From Prosthecodimorpha staleyi (GTDB lineage Bacteria > Pseudomonadota > Alphaproteobacteria > Rhizobiales > Ancalomicrobiaceae), in contig NZ_JAHHZF010000002.1 of NCBI RefSeq assembly GCF_018729455.1, forward strand, positions 391,492 through 455,491: DNA of 64,000 bases, written 5' to 3'. The position numbers and the translations under genes were made by a program. A model generated the notes under the pieces. It was not told where the DNA came from. It worked only from the letters and a program-made list of their open reading frames with translations, and did no database searches. Numbering within the stretch: position 1 is the first letter of the stretch; each line of letters opens with the position of its first letter. Below are positions 6,360 to 15,194 of the stretch, piece by piece.

Positions 6360-9300
6360 CTACACCTCCGCCGTTGCCCCCGCGCCTCGGGCTCTCAGGG
6401 CTTCCCAAAGCTGCCCCGGGCCGAGCAGCGTATCCTTCAAGCCGTCTCGCACCTTCGCCGAGTCGAGGGCCTGCTTGCTCATCGACGTGTGGGCAACCAA
6501 GGCGTCCATGATCGCATTGACGAACTCGGCATCGAGGTCCGGCGAGTTGGCGAACTGCTCCTTGGTGTTGTTGCTCGCCTGCTCGACGAGAAGGTCCGAG
6601 GCGAGGAGCTTTCCCTTCAGGACGTTGTTGACGTAGATCAGCTTGTCGTCTTCGGACAGTTCCCCGATGAAGAGGTCGTTGACCCGTTCGATGATCTCCC
6701 GCAGCAATGCGCGTTGCTTCTCCTGCACGGCACCGCCGCCGGTCTCCGTAAGGGGGACCAAGGGCTCCGCCTGGCCTTGGCCGAGCGGCAGAGACCGAGA
6801 GCCCTGATCGCGCAGGCGATGGTGGGTGAGCTTCACCTGGCTGAGGTCGACGCCCTCCCGCTCCCGCCCGTATTCGAGCAGCGGCAGCAGGCGCTTGAAG
6901 AAGATGGCCCGCTTCTCGACCGCCGTCGAACCGTAGTCGAACATCTGCGACAGGAAGGCATAGACCCGCAGGTAGGTCGCCATGTCGGCCTTGAACAGGA
7001 TCAGGGCTTCCATCTCGTCCTTCGCCGCCTTCAGCGCCCGCTCGTCGTCACGTTCGATGGCCGCTTCCCGGTCCGCCCGCACCTGCTTGAAGCGCCTCAG
7101 CAGGCGGTCGGCGACGGGGGTCAGGGCAGCGTCGAGTTGGCCTTGCGTCGCTCGCGGGTCGAGTTCGACCACCACCACCCGCTCCACCTCGTTGTCGTCA
7201 TAGTGCCCGGAGGCGTCGAGCTTGGCCTTCAGGTTGAGGACGAGATGCGGATCGGTGACGCCTGCCAGGGCGGCGGTGTCGTAGTAGGTCTTGAACGCTT
7301 TCAGGACCTCTTCGGGGTCGTTGACGAAGTCGAGGATATAGGTCGTGTCCTTGCCCGGATGCGCTCGGTTCAACCGCGACAGGGTCTGCACCGCCTGGAT
7401 GCCGGCGAGGCGCTTGTCGACATACATGCCGCAAAGGAGCGGTTGGTCGAACCCGGTCTGGAACTTGTTGGCGACAAGCAGGATTTGATAGTCGTCGGTG
7501 GCGAAGGCTTCCCGAATGTCCCGACCCTTGAGCCCCGGATTGAGCGTGCGGCTGACCTCGGTGAAGGGGTCTTCGCCGCTCTCTGGATCGATCACCTCAC
7601 CCGAGAAGGCGACCAGGGTGCCGATGCGGTAGCCGTTGCGCTTGATGTACCGGTCGATGGCGAGTTGCCAGCGCACCGCCTCCTTGCGGCTGCCGACCAC
7701 CACCATGGCCTTGCCGTGCCCGTCCAGCAGCGGCGCGACATTGGCCCGGTAGTGCTCGACGACAACCTGAACCTTCTGCGCGATATTGTAGGGGTGGAGC
7801 CGCACCCACTGCATGATGCCCTTGACCGCGGTGCCGCGCTCGACCTCAAGCTCCGTGATTTCCTCGCCGCCGCCGACCAGCCGGAAAGCGAGCTTGTAGG
7901 GCGTATAGTTGCGCAGAACGTCGAGGATGAAGCCTTCCTCGATCGCCTGGCGCATCGAATAGACGTGGAAGGGCACGGGGCGGTTGTCGTCGGCAGCGGG
8001 CCTCGAAGGGTCGGGGCGACGGCCGAACAGTTCGAGCGTCTTGGCCTTCGGGGTTGCCGTGAAGGCGACATAGGTGATGCCGCTCTCGCTCGCCCGGGCC
8101 GCCATCTGGGCGGCGAGGATGTCTTCCGTCCCCAACTCGCCGCCGTCCGCGATCTCCAGCAGTTCCTCCGCCGACAGCACCTGCTTGAGCTTGGAGGCGG
8201 CCTCGCCGGTCTGCGAGGAATGCGCCTCGTCGGCAATCACCGCGAAACGCTTGCCCTGTGTCGCCGCGAGGTCCTGCACGGCCTTGAGGGCGAACGGGAA
8301 GGTCTGGATGGTGCAGACCACGATCTTCTTGGCGCCCGACAGCGCCTGCGCCAGCTCGCCGCTCTTGCTCTGGCTCTCGCCCTTTATGGTGGCGACGACG
8401 CCCGTGGTGCGCTCGAAGTCGAAGATGGCTTCCTGAAGCTGGGTATCGAGGACGGTCCGGTCGCTGACCACCAGCACCGTATCGAACACCTTGGCATGCG
8501 CGGCGTCGTGGAGATCGGCGAGGAAATGCGCAGTCCAGGCGATGGAATTGGTCTTACCCGAGCCGGCCGAATGCTGGATCAGGTAGCGGCTGCCCGGCCC
8601 TTCGGCGATGACCGCGGCGACGAGACGGCGGGTAGCGTCGAGTTGGTGATAGCGGGGGAAGATGATCGAGCGAACCTGCTTCTTGGCATCCCGCTTGGCG
8701 ACGACGTAGCGGCCGAGGATTTCGAGCCAGCTCTCCCGCTCCCAAACCTCTTCCCAGAGATAGGCCGTCGGCGCCCCGTCCGGGTTCGGCGGATTGCCGG
8801 CAGCACCATGGTGGCCCCTGTCGAAGGGCAGGAAGCGGGTGGCCGCGCCTTCGAGCCGGGTGGTCATGCGCACCAGCGTGTTGCTGACGGCAAAGTGTAC
8901 CAGGGCACCCCGCGGGAAATCGAGCAGGGGCTCCGTGCCTGCCTGTCCCTTCGGCCGCGGGTCCCGGTCGAACCGGTACTGGTCGACGGCATCCTGGACA
9001 CCCTGCGTGTAGTCGCTCTTCAGTTCTGCCGTGGCGACCGGCAGGCCGTTCAGGAACAGGACGAGGTCGAGAGCATTCTCGTTGGCGAGCGAATAGCGCA
9101 CCTGGCGCACGACCCGAAGCCGATTGGCGGCATGGCGGGCCTGAAGCTCCGGGTTCATAGCGAGGGCCGGCCGGAACTGGGCGAAGCTCACGGGTTGCCT
9201 GAGGCCGACCACCTCGATGCCGTGGCGGAGCACGTCGAGCGTGCCGCGCTGGTCGAGCTGGTGCCGGAGCCGGTCGAGCAAGACGGTCTCCACTGCCCCG

Positions 9301-9488
9301 CCATGGCTCCGCGCCAGCGCCTCCCAGGTCTTCGGCTGGGTCGCCTGCACCCACGCCACCACGTCGGCCGGAAAGAGCGCCCGCGCTCGGTCGTATCCCC
9401 CCGCATCGCCTTCCACGTAAAGCCAGCCCCGGCGCGCCAGCGCGGTGCAGATGCCGACCTCGAAGGCGACCTCCTTGTGCAGACTCAT
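6360..9488 (-). CDS. hsdR: Type I restriction enzyme, R (nuclease/translocase) subunit
   Basis: A 1042-residue HsdR. The N-terminal PD-(D/E)xK nuclease shows D141 and E155-L-K157 in LDLVLFLNGLPVATAELKS. The SF2 translocase follows with Walker A AGSGKT (308-313), VVSDRTVLDTQ, the DEAH box at 420-423, FTATPKAK, and the motif V/VI block QTGFDQPLL...QTLSRLNR. The C-terminal helical region binds the methylase core. The complex cuts unmodified DNA at a distance from its site after ATP-driven translocation. I chose the ATG at 9488 because MSLHKEVAFE is the usual HsdR start and it lies 16 bases after the hsdS stop. It is the last gene of an M-S-R operon. All motifs look intact. Confidence 0.96.
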   Translation of the reverse strand: MSLHKEVAFEVGICTALARRGWLYVEGDAGGYDRARALFPADVVAWVQATQPKTWEALARSHGGAVETVLLDRLRHQLDQRGTLDVLRHGIEVVGLRQPVSFAQFRPALAMNPELQARHAANRLRVVRQVRYSLANENALDLVLFLNGLPVATAELKSDYTQGVQDAVDQYRFDRDPRPKGQAGTEPLLDFPRGALVHFAVSNTLVRMTTRLEGAATRFLPFDRGHHGAAGNPPNPDGAPTAYLWEEVWERESWLEILGRYVVAKRDAKKQVRSIIFPRYHQLDATRRLVAAVIAEGPGSRYLIQHSAGSGKTNSIAWTAHFLADLHDAAHAKVFDTVLVVSDRTVLDTQLQEAIFDFERTTGVVATIKGESQSKSGELAQALSGAKKIVVCTIQTFPFALKAVQDLAATQGKRFAVIADEAHSSQTGEAASKLKQVLSAEELLEIADGGELGTEDILAAQMAARASESGITYVAFTATPKAKTLELFGRRPDPSRPAADDNRPVPFHVYSMRQAIEEGFILDVLRNYTPYKLAFRLVGGGEEITELEVERGTAVKGIMQWVRLHPYNIAQKVQVVVEHYRANVAPLLDGHGKAMVVVGSRKEAVRWQLAIDRYIKRNGYRIGTLVAFSGEVIDPESGEDPFTEVSRTLNPGLKGRDIREAFATDDYQILLVANKFQTGFDQPLLCGMYVDKRLAGIQAVQTLSRLNRAHPGKDTTYILDFVNDPEEVLKAFKTYYDTAALAGVTDPHLVLNLKAKLDASGHYDDNEVERVVVVELDPRATQGQLDAALTPVADRLLRRFKQVRADREAAIERDDERALKAAKDEMEALILFKADMATYLRVYAFLSQMFDYGSTAVEKRAIFFKRLLPLLEYGREREGVDLSQVKLTHHRLRDQGSRSLPLGQGQAEPLVPLTETGGGAVQEKQRALLREIIERVNDLFIGELSEDDKLIYVNNVLKGKLLASDLLVEQASNNTKEQFANSPDLDAEFVNAIMDALVAHTSMSKQALDSAKVRDGLKDTLLGPGQLWEALRARGAGATAEV

Positions 9489-9504
9489 CGGCCGGGCTCC
9501 CGGA

Positions 9505-10863
9505 TCACGCCGCGATCTCCTCACCCGAGACAGCCTCGCGCACGTCGATTTTGCCGGTGACGGCGGCGGAGATCAGGGCGGCCCGACGTTCCTTCAGGAG
9601 CGCGATGCCGCGTTCGGCTTCGGCGGTCAGTTCGTCGAGTTTGGCAGTCTCGCGGTCAAGCCAGGTCACGATTAACCTTTGCTCGGCTAACCCCGGAAAC
9701 GGAAATCGATACGCTCTTAAGCTCTCTGCCGTAAGGTGGTCTATGGTTGTTTGATTGCCACCTGCAATAAAAACCCCAATTTCTGTAGCAAATATCATGA
9801 CATAAAACATAAACCACGGATCATCCGACAATTGGGATATGGGACGGAGCCGATGCAGTGCTTTTTGATAATAGCACTCTGCAAGCTCGCCGCGCCATAC
9901 AGCCGAACGGCCAACATATGAACCGCCTTCATTGACCAGAAGGTCGCCTTGAAGAAGGCAATAGCGCTTACGTGCGTCTTCATCGAAGTCCATACTCGGC
10001 AGATCTTCGATATTGATGGAACCCCACTGTACGTCTTGCACCCGCAAATAGGGGCGAAGATGTTCATGGGTCTGGCGAGCTGTGTCGAGCATCTTGCCCA
10101 ACTGGACTTCGTACCGATAGCCGACCGCCGCCACCTCCCAATGCGCCGGCACCTCGCCGAGCCAGGGGATGCCGCTGTCCTTCATCGGTGCGTTCGGGTC
10201 GAGACCCTTGGTGACGGCATGAGAGATGACGGCGCGGCGCTTCTCGGCGAGCAGGGCGATGAGCCTCTCCTGCTCCGCCACCAGGGCATCGATCTTGGCG
10301 GTCTCGCGGTCGAGGAAGGCGGCGATGGCGATTTGTTCAGAGGCGGGCGGGACTGCAAACTTAAAGTTGTCAAGTGCATACTGGCCTAATCCAAACCGCG
10401 TTAGACCGTTCGCCCTGACACCCAAAGTTGCCTTGCAATAAGCTGAAAGAAACAACCACTTTATGAATCGGCCAACAACCTCCCCCACTGGGCGTACAAT
10501 CGCCAAATGATATCCACAGACGACGCCATCTAAGGTCTCTGGTACATATGCGGGTATTGCAATGTCGTCGGGGGACTCTGAGTCCTTAGTAATAATGGTG
10601 TCCCCAGCTTTTAGGCTAAATCTATCTATTTGGTCCTCAGAAGCTGTTGCTTCCATAAAAACCAGATTTCTTGTAATCATATCATTGTAATAAACATCTA
10701 CATAGTTGCATAGAAAAATAGCTATTTGATCAGTATGTGATTTCTTGTCCACGTTGCTGGCGAATATCTGTGCACAGCGCTTCAAACAAAGGACACCCCA
10801 GTGCGCCGGCACGTGCCCGAGCCACTCGATACCGCTGTCTTTGATGTGTGGATAATGCCTCAT
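9505..10863 (-). CDS. hsdS: Type I restriction-modification specificity subunit
   Basis: A 452-residue HsdS with two target recognition domains, each opened by a DSGIxWLGxVPAHW signature (residues about 8-22 and about 225-245). Each is followed by a conserved coiled-coil spacer beginning LDRETAKIDAL or LDRETAKLDEL. The two spacers are near repeats, giving the pseudo-twofold shape of HsdS. It reads the bipartite DNA site for both HsdM and HsdR. The ATG overlaps the hsdM stop as ATGA. The recognition-domain DNA (about 9665-10060 and 10370-10790) is much richer in A+T than the spacers, a sign of domain replacement from a different source. The target sequence cannot be read from the protein. Confidence 0.95.
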   Translation of the reverse strand: MRHYPHIKDSGIEWLGHVPAHWGVLCLKRCAQIFASNVDKKSHTDQIAIFLCNYVDVYYNDMITRNLVFMEATASEDQIDRFSLKAGDTIITKDSESPDDIAIPAYVPETLDGVVCGYHLAIVRPVGEVVGRFIKWLFLSAYCKATLGVRANGLTRFGLGQYALDNFKFAVPPASEQIAIAAFLDRETAKIDALVAEQERLIALLAEKRRAVISHAVTKGLDPNAPMKDSGIPWLGEVPAHWEVAAVGYRYEVQLGKMLDTARQTHEHLRPYLRVQDVQWGSINIEDLPSMDFDEDARKRYCLLQGDLLVNEGGSYVGRSAVWRGELAECYYQKALHRLRPISQLSDDPWFMFYVMIFATEIGVFIAGGNQTTIDHLTAESLRAYRFPFPGLAEQRLIVTWLDRETAKLDELTAEAERGIALLKERRAALISAAVTGKIDVREAVSGEEIAA

Positions 10864-12602
10864 CCGTCCAACCCCTCAATCATCGCCTTGATACGGTCCG
10901 TCACGGTCCTCAATTCGGCATCGATCACCGCCAGGGGCCGCGGCGGCTCGAAGACGTAGAAGTGGCGGTTGAACGGGATTTCATAGCCGACCTTGGTCTT
11001 CTCGGGGTCGATCCAGGCGTCTGCGGCATGCGGCAGCACCTCACGGGCGAAATAGGCCCCGACATCCTCCTTCATCGGCACGTTCTCGGTGTCGCGCAGC
11101 TTTGCATCCGCCTGCGGCTTGCCCTTCTGCTTGCCCTTGAGGCCGAACACCACCCGGCCACGCTCGTCGCGCTCGGGCCTCTCGACGGTGATGGTGCGGT
11201 AGCCGAAGTCAGCATTGTCGAAGATGCGCGAGATCGGTCGGCCATCCCGCTCCGCCTCCTGGAAGTCGCCGAACAGCCGGGTGATCTCCTCGATATGCGC
11301 GGCCGAGAGTTCCTTGCGCTTCGACCCCAGGCTCTTGCGCATCTTCTGCCAGAGGCCTGAAGCATCGATCAGTTGCACCTTGCCCTTGCGGTGCGCCGGC
11401 TTGCGGTTGGTCACCACCCACAGATAGGTGGCGATGCCGGTGTTGTAGAACATGTCGGTCGGCAACCCGATGATCGCCTCCAGGAGGTCATTCTCGATGA
11501 CATGGCGCCGGATCTCGCTTTCCCCCGATCCCGCCCCACCGGTGAAGAGCGGCGACCCGTTCAGCACGATGGCAAAGCGGCTGCCGCCATCCGCCACGGG
11601 GCGCATCTTCGAGATGAGATGCATCAGGAAGAGCATGGAGCCATCGGACACGCGCGGCAGGCCTGGACCGAAGCGGCCGTTGTAGCCCTCGCGCTCGTGC
11701 TCCCGGCGAACCTCCTTCTCGACCTTCTTCCACTCGACCCCGAACGGTGGGTTGGAGAGCATGTAGTCGAACCGGGTCGACCGATGCCCGTCGTCGGAGA
11801 GCGTGTTGCCGAAGGCGATGTTGCCGACATCCTGGCCCTTGATGAGCATGTCGGCCTTGCAGATCGCATAGGATTCCGGGTTCAACTCCTGACCGAAAAC
11901 GGACAGCCGGGCGCGCGGATTGTGCTCGGCCAGATACTCGCCCGCGATCGACAGCATGCCGCCGGTCCCGGCCGTCGGGTCGTAGAGCGTCCGCACCACG
12001 CCCGGCATGGACAGCACCTCGTCATCCTCGACGAAGATCAGGTTCACCATGAGGCGGATGACTTCGCGCGGCGTGAAGTGCTCGCCCGCCGTCTCGTTGG
12101 ACAGTTCCGCGAAGCGCCGGATCAGTTCCTCGAAGACCAGGCCCATCTGGTGGTTGTCGACCCGGGAGGGGTGCAGGTCGATGCCGGCGAACTTCTCGGT
12201 GACCTGATAGAGCAGTCCGGCCTTGGCCAGCCGCTCGACCTGCGTGGCGAACTCGAAGCGCTCGAAGATGTCCTTCACAGCCGGCGAGAAGGCGGCGAGA
12301 TAGGCGTAGAGGTTTTCGCGGATATGGTCCGGGTCGCCGGAGAGCCGCTTCAGGTCCAGTGGCGAGACGTTGAAGAAGCTCTGTCCCGCCTTGCGCCGGA
12401 GGAAGGGCTCCGGGTTGATACCCGCCGCCTGCCGCGCCTCGTACTCGGCCAGCACCGCCGCCTTGGTCGGCTCCAACACGCAATCGAGCCGCCGCAGCAC
12501 CGTGAAGGGCAGGATCACCTTGCCGTATTCCGATTGCTTATAGTCCCCGCGCAGGAGATCGGCGACCGACCAGATGAAGGCGGACAATGCTTGCTGGTTC
12601 AT
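10860..12602 (-). CDS. hsdM: Type I restriction-modification DNA methyltransferase (M) subunit
   Basis: A 580-residue N6-adenine methyltransferase. The start MNQQALSAFIWSVADLLRGD at 12602 is the usual family N-terminus, so the longer frame upstream is not used. The AdoMet motif I is DPTAGTGG (208-215), and the catalytic NPPF tetrapeptide is at 284-287. With HsdS it methylates one adenine per half-site, protecting the host. It is the first gene of the operon, so methylase is translated before the nuclease. The gap upstream to the integrase (12603-12877) must hold the operon promoter. No Shine-Dalgarno is obvious before the ATG. Confidence 0.95.
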   Translation of the reverse strand: MNQQALSAFIWSVADLLRGDYKQSEYGKVILPFTVLRRLDCVLEPTKAAVLAEYEARQAAGINPEPFLRRKAGQSFFNVSPLDLKRLSGDPDHIRENLYAYLAAFSPAVKDIFERFEFATQVERLAKAGLLYQVTEKFAGIDLHPSRVDNHQMGLVFEELIRRFAELSNETAGEHFTPREVIRLMVNLIFVEDDEVLSMPGVVRTLYDPTAGTGGMLSIAGEYLAEHNPRARLSVFGQELNPESYAICKADMLIKGQDVGNIAFGNTLSDDGHRSTRFDYMLSNPPFGVEWKKVEKEVRREHEREGYNGRFGPGLPRVSDGSMLFLMHLISKMRPVADGGSRFAIVLNGSPLFTGGAGSGESEIRRHVIENDLLEAIIGLPTDMFYNTGIATYLWVVTNRKPAHRKGKVQLIDASGLWQKMRKSLGSKRKELSAAHIEEITRLFGDFQEAERDGRPISRIFDNADFGYRTITVERPERDERGRVVFGLKGKQKGKPQADAKLRDTENVPMKEDVGAYFAREVLPHAADAWIDPEKTKVGYEIPFNRHFYVFEPPRPLAVIDAELRTVTDRIKAMIEGLDG

Positions 12603-12877
12603 GAAGGAGAAAAATCCCAAGCCGGCGTTCGGACCAATGGCAATTTGAAGCGGTCTCGAACAGGTCGGGATGACACTATGTTCCCTACACGAAAGCGGCA
12701 AGCGCGAGTCGACCCGGACCCTGGAGCCATGGTTGCAGGCCGGCCTTCAGATCATTCGGCGCCGGCAGCGATGCGCTGATATCGCCTGTCCTGTCGGACA
12801 AGCCACCATGCCTATCACTACCGGCCCAGGTTGACCCCGAACGTCAGCAGCCAGAAGCGTCCAATCCGCGCTTCATT

Positions 12878-14722
12878 CTATGGCCTTGTCGATGGATCAA
12901 AGTCAGGGGATCCCGCCCAAGTGAGGCCTTCCAGCCCGGTCCCTGCTGGCACCTCGATCCGGTCCATCGCAGCGATGAGGGGTTTCAGCGAATAGCCTCT
13001 GCCATAGGCCCGTCCGGCCGAACCGCGCCCGGCATGCCCGGTCAAGGCATCGTGGATGGCTTCTTCGAGTTCGGAGTCTCGTGCCATCCGTTTGAAGCTG
13101 TGGCGGAAAGAGTGAAAGACCTTGCGGTCATCCGCAATGCCGACCGTATCGCCGAGATAGCGGCCAAACCATTTGGACCATGCGGCGGATGCCGGTCGTC
13201 CGGTGGCGGAGACGACCTCGTTCCATAGCCTGTCTGTCGGCGCCGCTCCGCCTTGCGCCCGGGCCTGCCGGTATCGCAAGAGCCCGATCCTCTCCAGAAG
13301 CGGATGGACTGGAACACATCGGATCGACGAAGCGGTCTTGACCGACCGGCCGCCTTCCGGACTCACGTCGAAGAACCAGCGCTGCGTTGCGTCATCCACC
13401 TTCATGTCGCAAAGGCGAATCCCGGCGATCTCCTCAAGGCGCATGCCGGACAACAAGCCGACCAAAGGGAACCAGAAGGCGGCCTCGCATCCACCTCCGG
13501 CCGGACGGAGCCCCTGCGCATAGACGGGGGACGCGAACAAGGCAGCGAGCTCGGCAGCCTCGAAGGCGACGCGGCTGTCTCCGGCCCGTGTTTCCCGGCG
13601 GTACCGGATGGACTTGTCGAAGGGATTGGCGAACCCCGCCAGATCGTCGAGAAGCCCTTCTCCGGATGCGTGGGAGACGATACCGCCCAGTAGCGCCAGG
13701 AGCTTGTTGACCGTGGCTGCGTCTCGCGTCGGATAGCTGCTCAAGTCTTTCGCCAGGATGATCGGCAGAGGTTGATCGCGCAGCGTCTTGGGCAGGCGGG
13801 TCGGCAGTTTGGCGATGGCGTCGCGATACTCTCGCGCTCTCGCCTTGGTGATGCTGCCAAGTCTGAGGTCTCCATGCAGTTCGATGAAGCGTCTTACCGC
13901 CTGCTCGGCCTCCAGGATTGAATTCGAAGACGGCACCCGGGCACCCTTGATGCCTCCCCCTGCCTTCCATTGAGCGAAGGCTTCGGTCAGTCGCGGTCCG
14001 GCGCCCTCGCTTGCACTGACGGTCGGCGTCGGCACCACCTTGCCGGCCTGGCGGGCCTGGAGATCTTCTATGGCTTGGACGCGGTGTTCGAGCACCTTCA
14101 TCAGGATCGGCCGGCGGTCCTGTGGCGAGGGCGGCAGTTGGCGCCCTTGAGCCCGCAGAAAGCCCGCAACCTCGGCTTCGACCACGCGAGTGTCGCGCCG
14201 GGCATAGGCGGTCCGGAGTTGATCGGCTTCTTCGTTGAGGAAATCGCCATAGGCTTCGAAGGCGTCTGCCTCCATGCCCTGCTCATTGGGGCCGAACTGC
14301 AAGGGCGTGAGGTTCCCTCCCCGCTCCTCTCCATCGCCCCGGTCTCTCCGGTCATCCCCCTCCCGCTGCTCGTCGTCGAAAGATAGCCAGTCGGCATGGA
14401 TCAAGCGGGCGATATGTTCGGCTTCGCTGTCCGTGATGGGCTGAATTGCCGGCGTGGCCTGCCCGTCCCGCAGGAGCCGCCTGGCCCGGTCGATCAGTTC
14501 GTGGACTTCGACATTGGCCTTCCGGCCGCGCCGCTTGGCCTCGCGCTGGTCCGTCGTCCGCAAGGAGCGCGCGACCTCGCCCTTGAAGCATCCGGTCTTC
14601 GGGTTGACGAGGTCAGATAGAGCTTCGCGCAAGGCTGGCGGTACCGGCTGCCGCGCCAAGTCTTTCGGCATCTGGACCCGGCATTCATAGATGCCCGAGC
14701 TTCGCCGCTGCACGCCGGTCAT
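12878..14722 (-). CDS. Tyrosine site-specific integrase of the island
   Basis: A 614-residue phage-type integrase with catalytic set R428 (LLSGMRLEEI), K462 (RSVKTASSIR), H537-x-x-R540 (FHSFRHSFKR), H563 (LTGHAG), and a tyrosine nucleophile at Y573 or Y577 (RAYGRGY). The N-terminal part (IYECRVQMPKDLA) resembles the DUF6538-type head found in many alphaproteobacterial integrases, and residues 110-145 are highly charged. The ATG at 14722 is preferred over the one at 14752. The gene starts 105 bases from the tRNA-Glu attachment core. That is the standard arrangement for an integrase using the tRNA 3' end as attB, so it is the enzyme most likely to have inserted this island. Confidence 0.93.
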   Translation of the reverse strand: MTGVQRRSSGIYECRVQMPKDLARQPVPPALREALSDLVNPKTGCFKGEVARSLRTTDQREAKRRGRKANVEVHELIDRARRLLRDGQATPAIQPITDSEAEHIARLIHADWLSFDDEQREGDDRRDRGDGEERGGNLTPLQFGPNEQGMEADAFEAYGDFLNEEADQLRTAYARRDTRVVEAEVAGFLRAQGRQLPPSPQDRRPILMKVLEHRVQAIEDLQARQAGKVVPTPTVSASEGAGPRLTEAFAQWKAGGGIKGARVPSSNSILEAEQAVRRFIELHGDLRLGSITKARAREYRDAIAKLPTRLPKTLRDQPLPIILAKDLSSYPTRDAATVNKLLALLGGIVSHASGEGLLDDLAGFANPFDKSIRYRRETRAGDSRVAFEAAELAALFASPVYAQGLRPAGGGCEAAFWFPLVGLLSGMRLEEIAGIRLCDMKVDDATQRWFFDVSPEGGRSVKTASSIRCVPVHPLLERIGLLRYRQARAQGGAAPTDRLWNEVVSATGRPASAAWSKWFGRYLGDTVGIADDRKVFHSFRHSFKRMARDSELEEAIHDALTGHAGRGSAGRAYGRGYSLKPLIAAMDRIEVPAGTGLEGLTWAGSPDFDPSTRP

Positions 14723-14731
14723 GAGTGCCAC

Positions 14732-14764
14732 CGTACCACCCCCGCGTACCACGCGAACGTACCA
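14732..14764. repeat. Three CGTACCA direct repeats at 13-bp spacing
   Basis: CGTACCA occurs at 14732-14738, 14745-14751 and 14758-14764, an exact 13-bp period, between the integrase start and the attachment core. Regularly spaced short repeats in this place are typical of integrase arm-type sites or of an operator for an excisionase-like factor. An imperfect palindrome TCCAAGG-N8-CCTTGGA follows at 14774-14795. Function is inferred from position. Confidence 0.5.
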
Positions 14765-14827
14765 GGGCGGCTTTCCAAGGCATTGATACCTTGGAGATTT
14801 AGCACTTTCAACGACTTAAGAGGTGAT

Positions 14828-14844
14828 TGGCGCTCCCAAGGGGA
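14828..14844. repeat. tRNA-side attachment-site copy of the island
   Basis: The same 17 bp as at 728-744, here forming the 3' end of the tRNA-Glu gene including the encoded CCA. Because the tRNA is intact, insertion did not destroy it. The island interior lies at lower coordinates, with the integrase immediately inside. Confidence 0.88.
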
Positions 14845-14903
14845 CTCGAACCCCTGTTTTCGCCGTGAGAGGGCGACGTCCTGGGCCACTAGACGATGGG
14901 AGC
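14828..14903 (-). tRNA. tRNA-Glu (anticodon CTC)
   Basis: A 76-base tRNA on the minus strand with CCA encoded. The 7-bp acceptor stem GCTCCCA / TGGGAGC pairs fully. The anticodon arm TCGCC-CTCTCAC-GGCGA gives anticodon CUC, which reads GAG. The T-arm GGGG-TTCGAGT-CCCC is canonical and the discriminator base is G. It reads GAG codons, which are favoured in this GC-rich genome. Its 3' end is the island integration site. Confidence 0.96.
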
Positions 14904-15035
14904 AGCGACGGCGACGAGGTCGCCGGGACGGGGGTCGGTATAGCCAGCCGCGGGACGGCTTGCAAGCGGAAAGCGCGGGCCGGGCGCGAATGTCCCAGGG
15001 GCCGGGCGCAATTGCGGCGGGTCGACCCCAACCGG

Positions 15036-15111
15036 GCCGGCTCCAACCGGCCTTGCCGGCTCCAACTCACCTCGCCGGCTCCAACCTACCTCGTCGGCTC
15101 CAACCGGCTTC
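15036..15111. repeat. Four 19-bp tandem repeats
   Basis: The unit is GCCGGCTCCAAC followed by seven variable pyrimidine-rich bases. It starts at 15036, 15055, 15074 and 15093, so the period is exactly 19 bp. The stretch lies in the 291-bp gap between the tRNA-Glu 5' end and the next gene. No gene is seen in this gap. Such minisatellites often vary between strains. Confidence 0.75.
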
Positions 15112-15194
15112 GTCGCCTCGGCGTCGGCCGTGCCGATCCGGGCGGCGGGTCCAGCCGTCCGGAGCCGCGCATTCTGCCCCTGCGGTTTGCCGGC

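Noticed and set aside
6489-9560. A 1023-residue plus-strand open frame
   Set aside because: It is the antisense of hsdR. Its composition (Arg, Asp, Leu, Val, Gly-rich without domains) is the usual shadow of a GC-rich gene.
1114-10863. Phase variation of hsdS by the serine recombinase
   Set aside because: There is a single hsdS and no inverted repeats or silent hsdS cassettes in the island, so an inversion system is not supported.
11373-12779. A 468-residue plus-strand open frame
   Set aside because: Antisense of hsdM, which has intact methylase motifs on the minus strand.
728-14844. A prophage
   Set aside because: No capsid, terminase, portal, tail, lysis or repressor genes are present. 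The integrase alone does not make it a phage.
15036-15111. A CRISPR-like short repeat array
   Set aside because: The 19-bp period has no spacer of normal length; it is a minisatellite.
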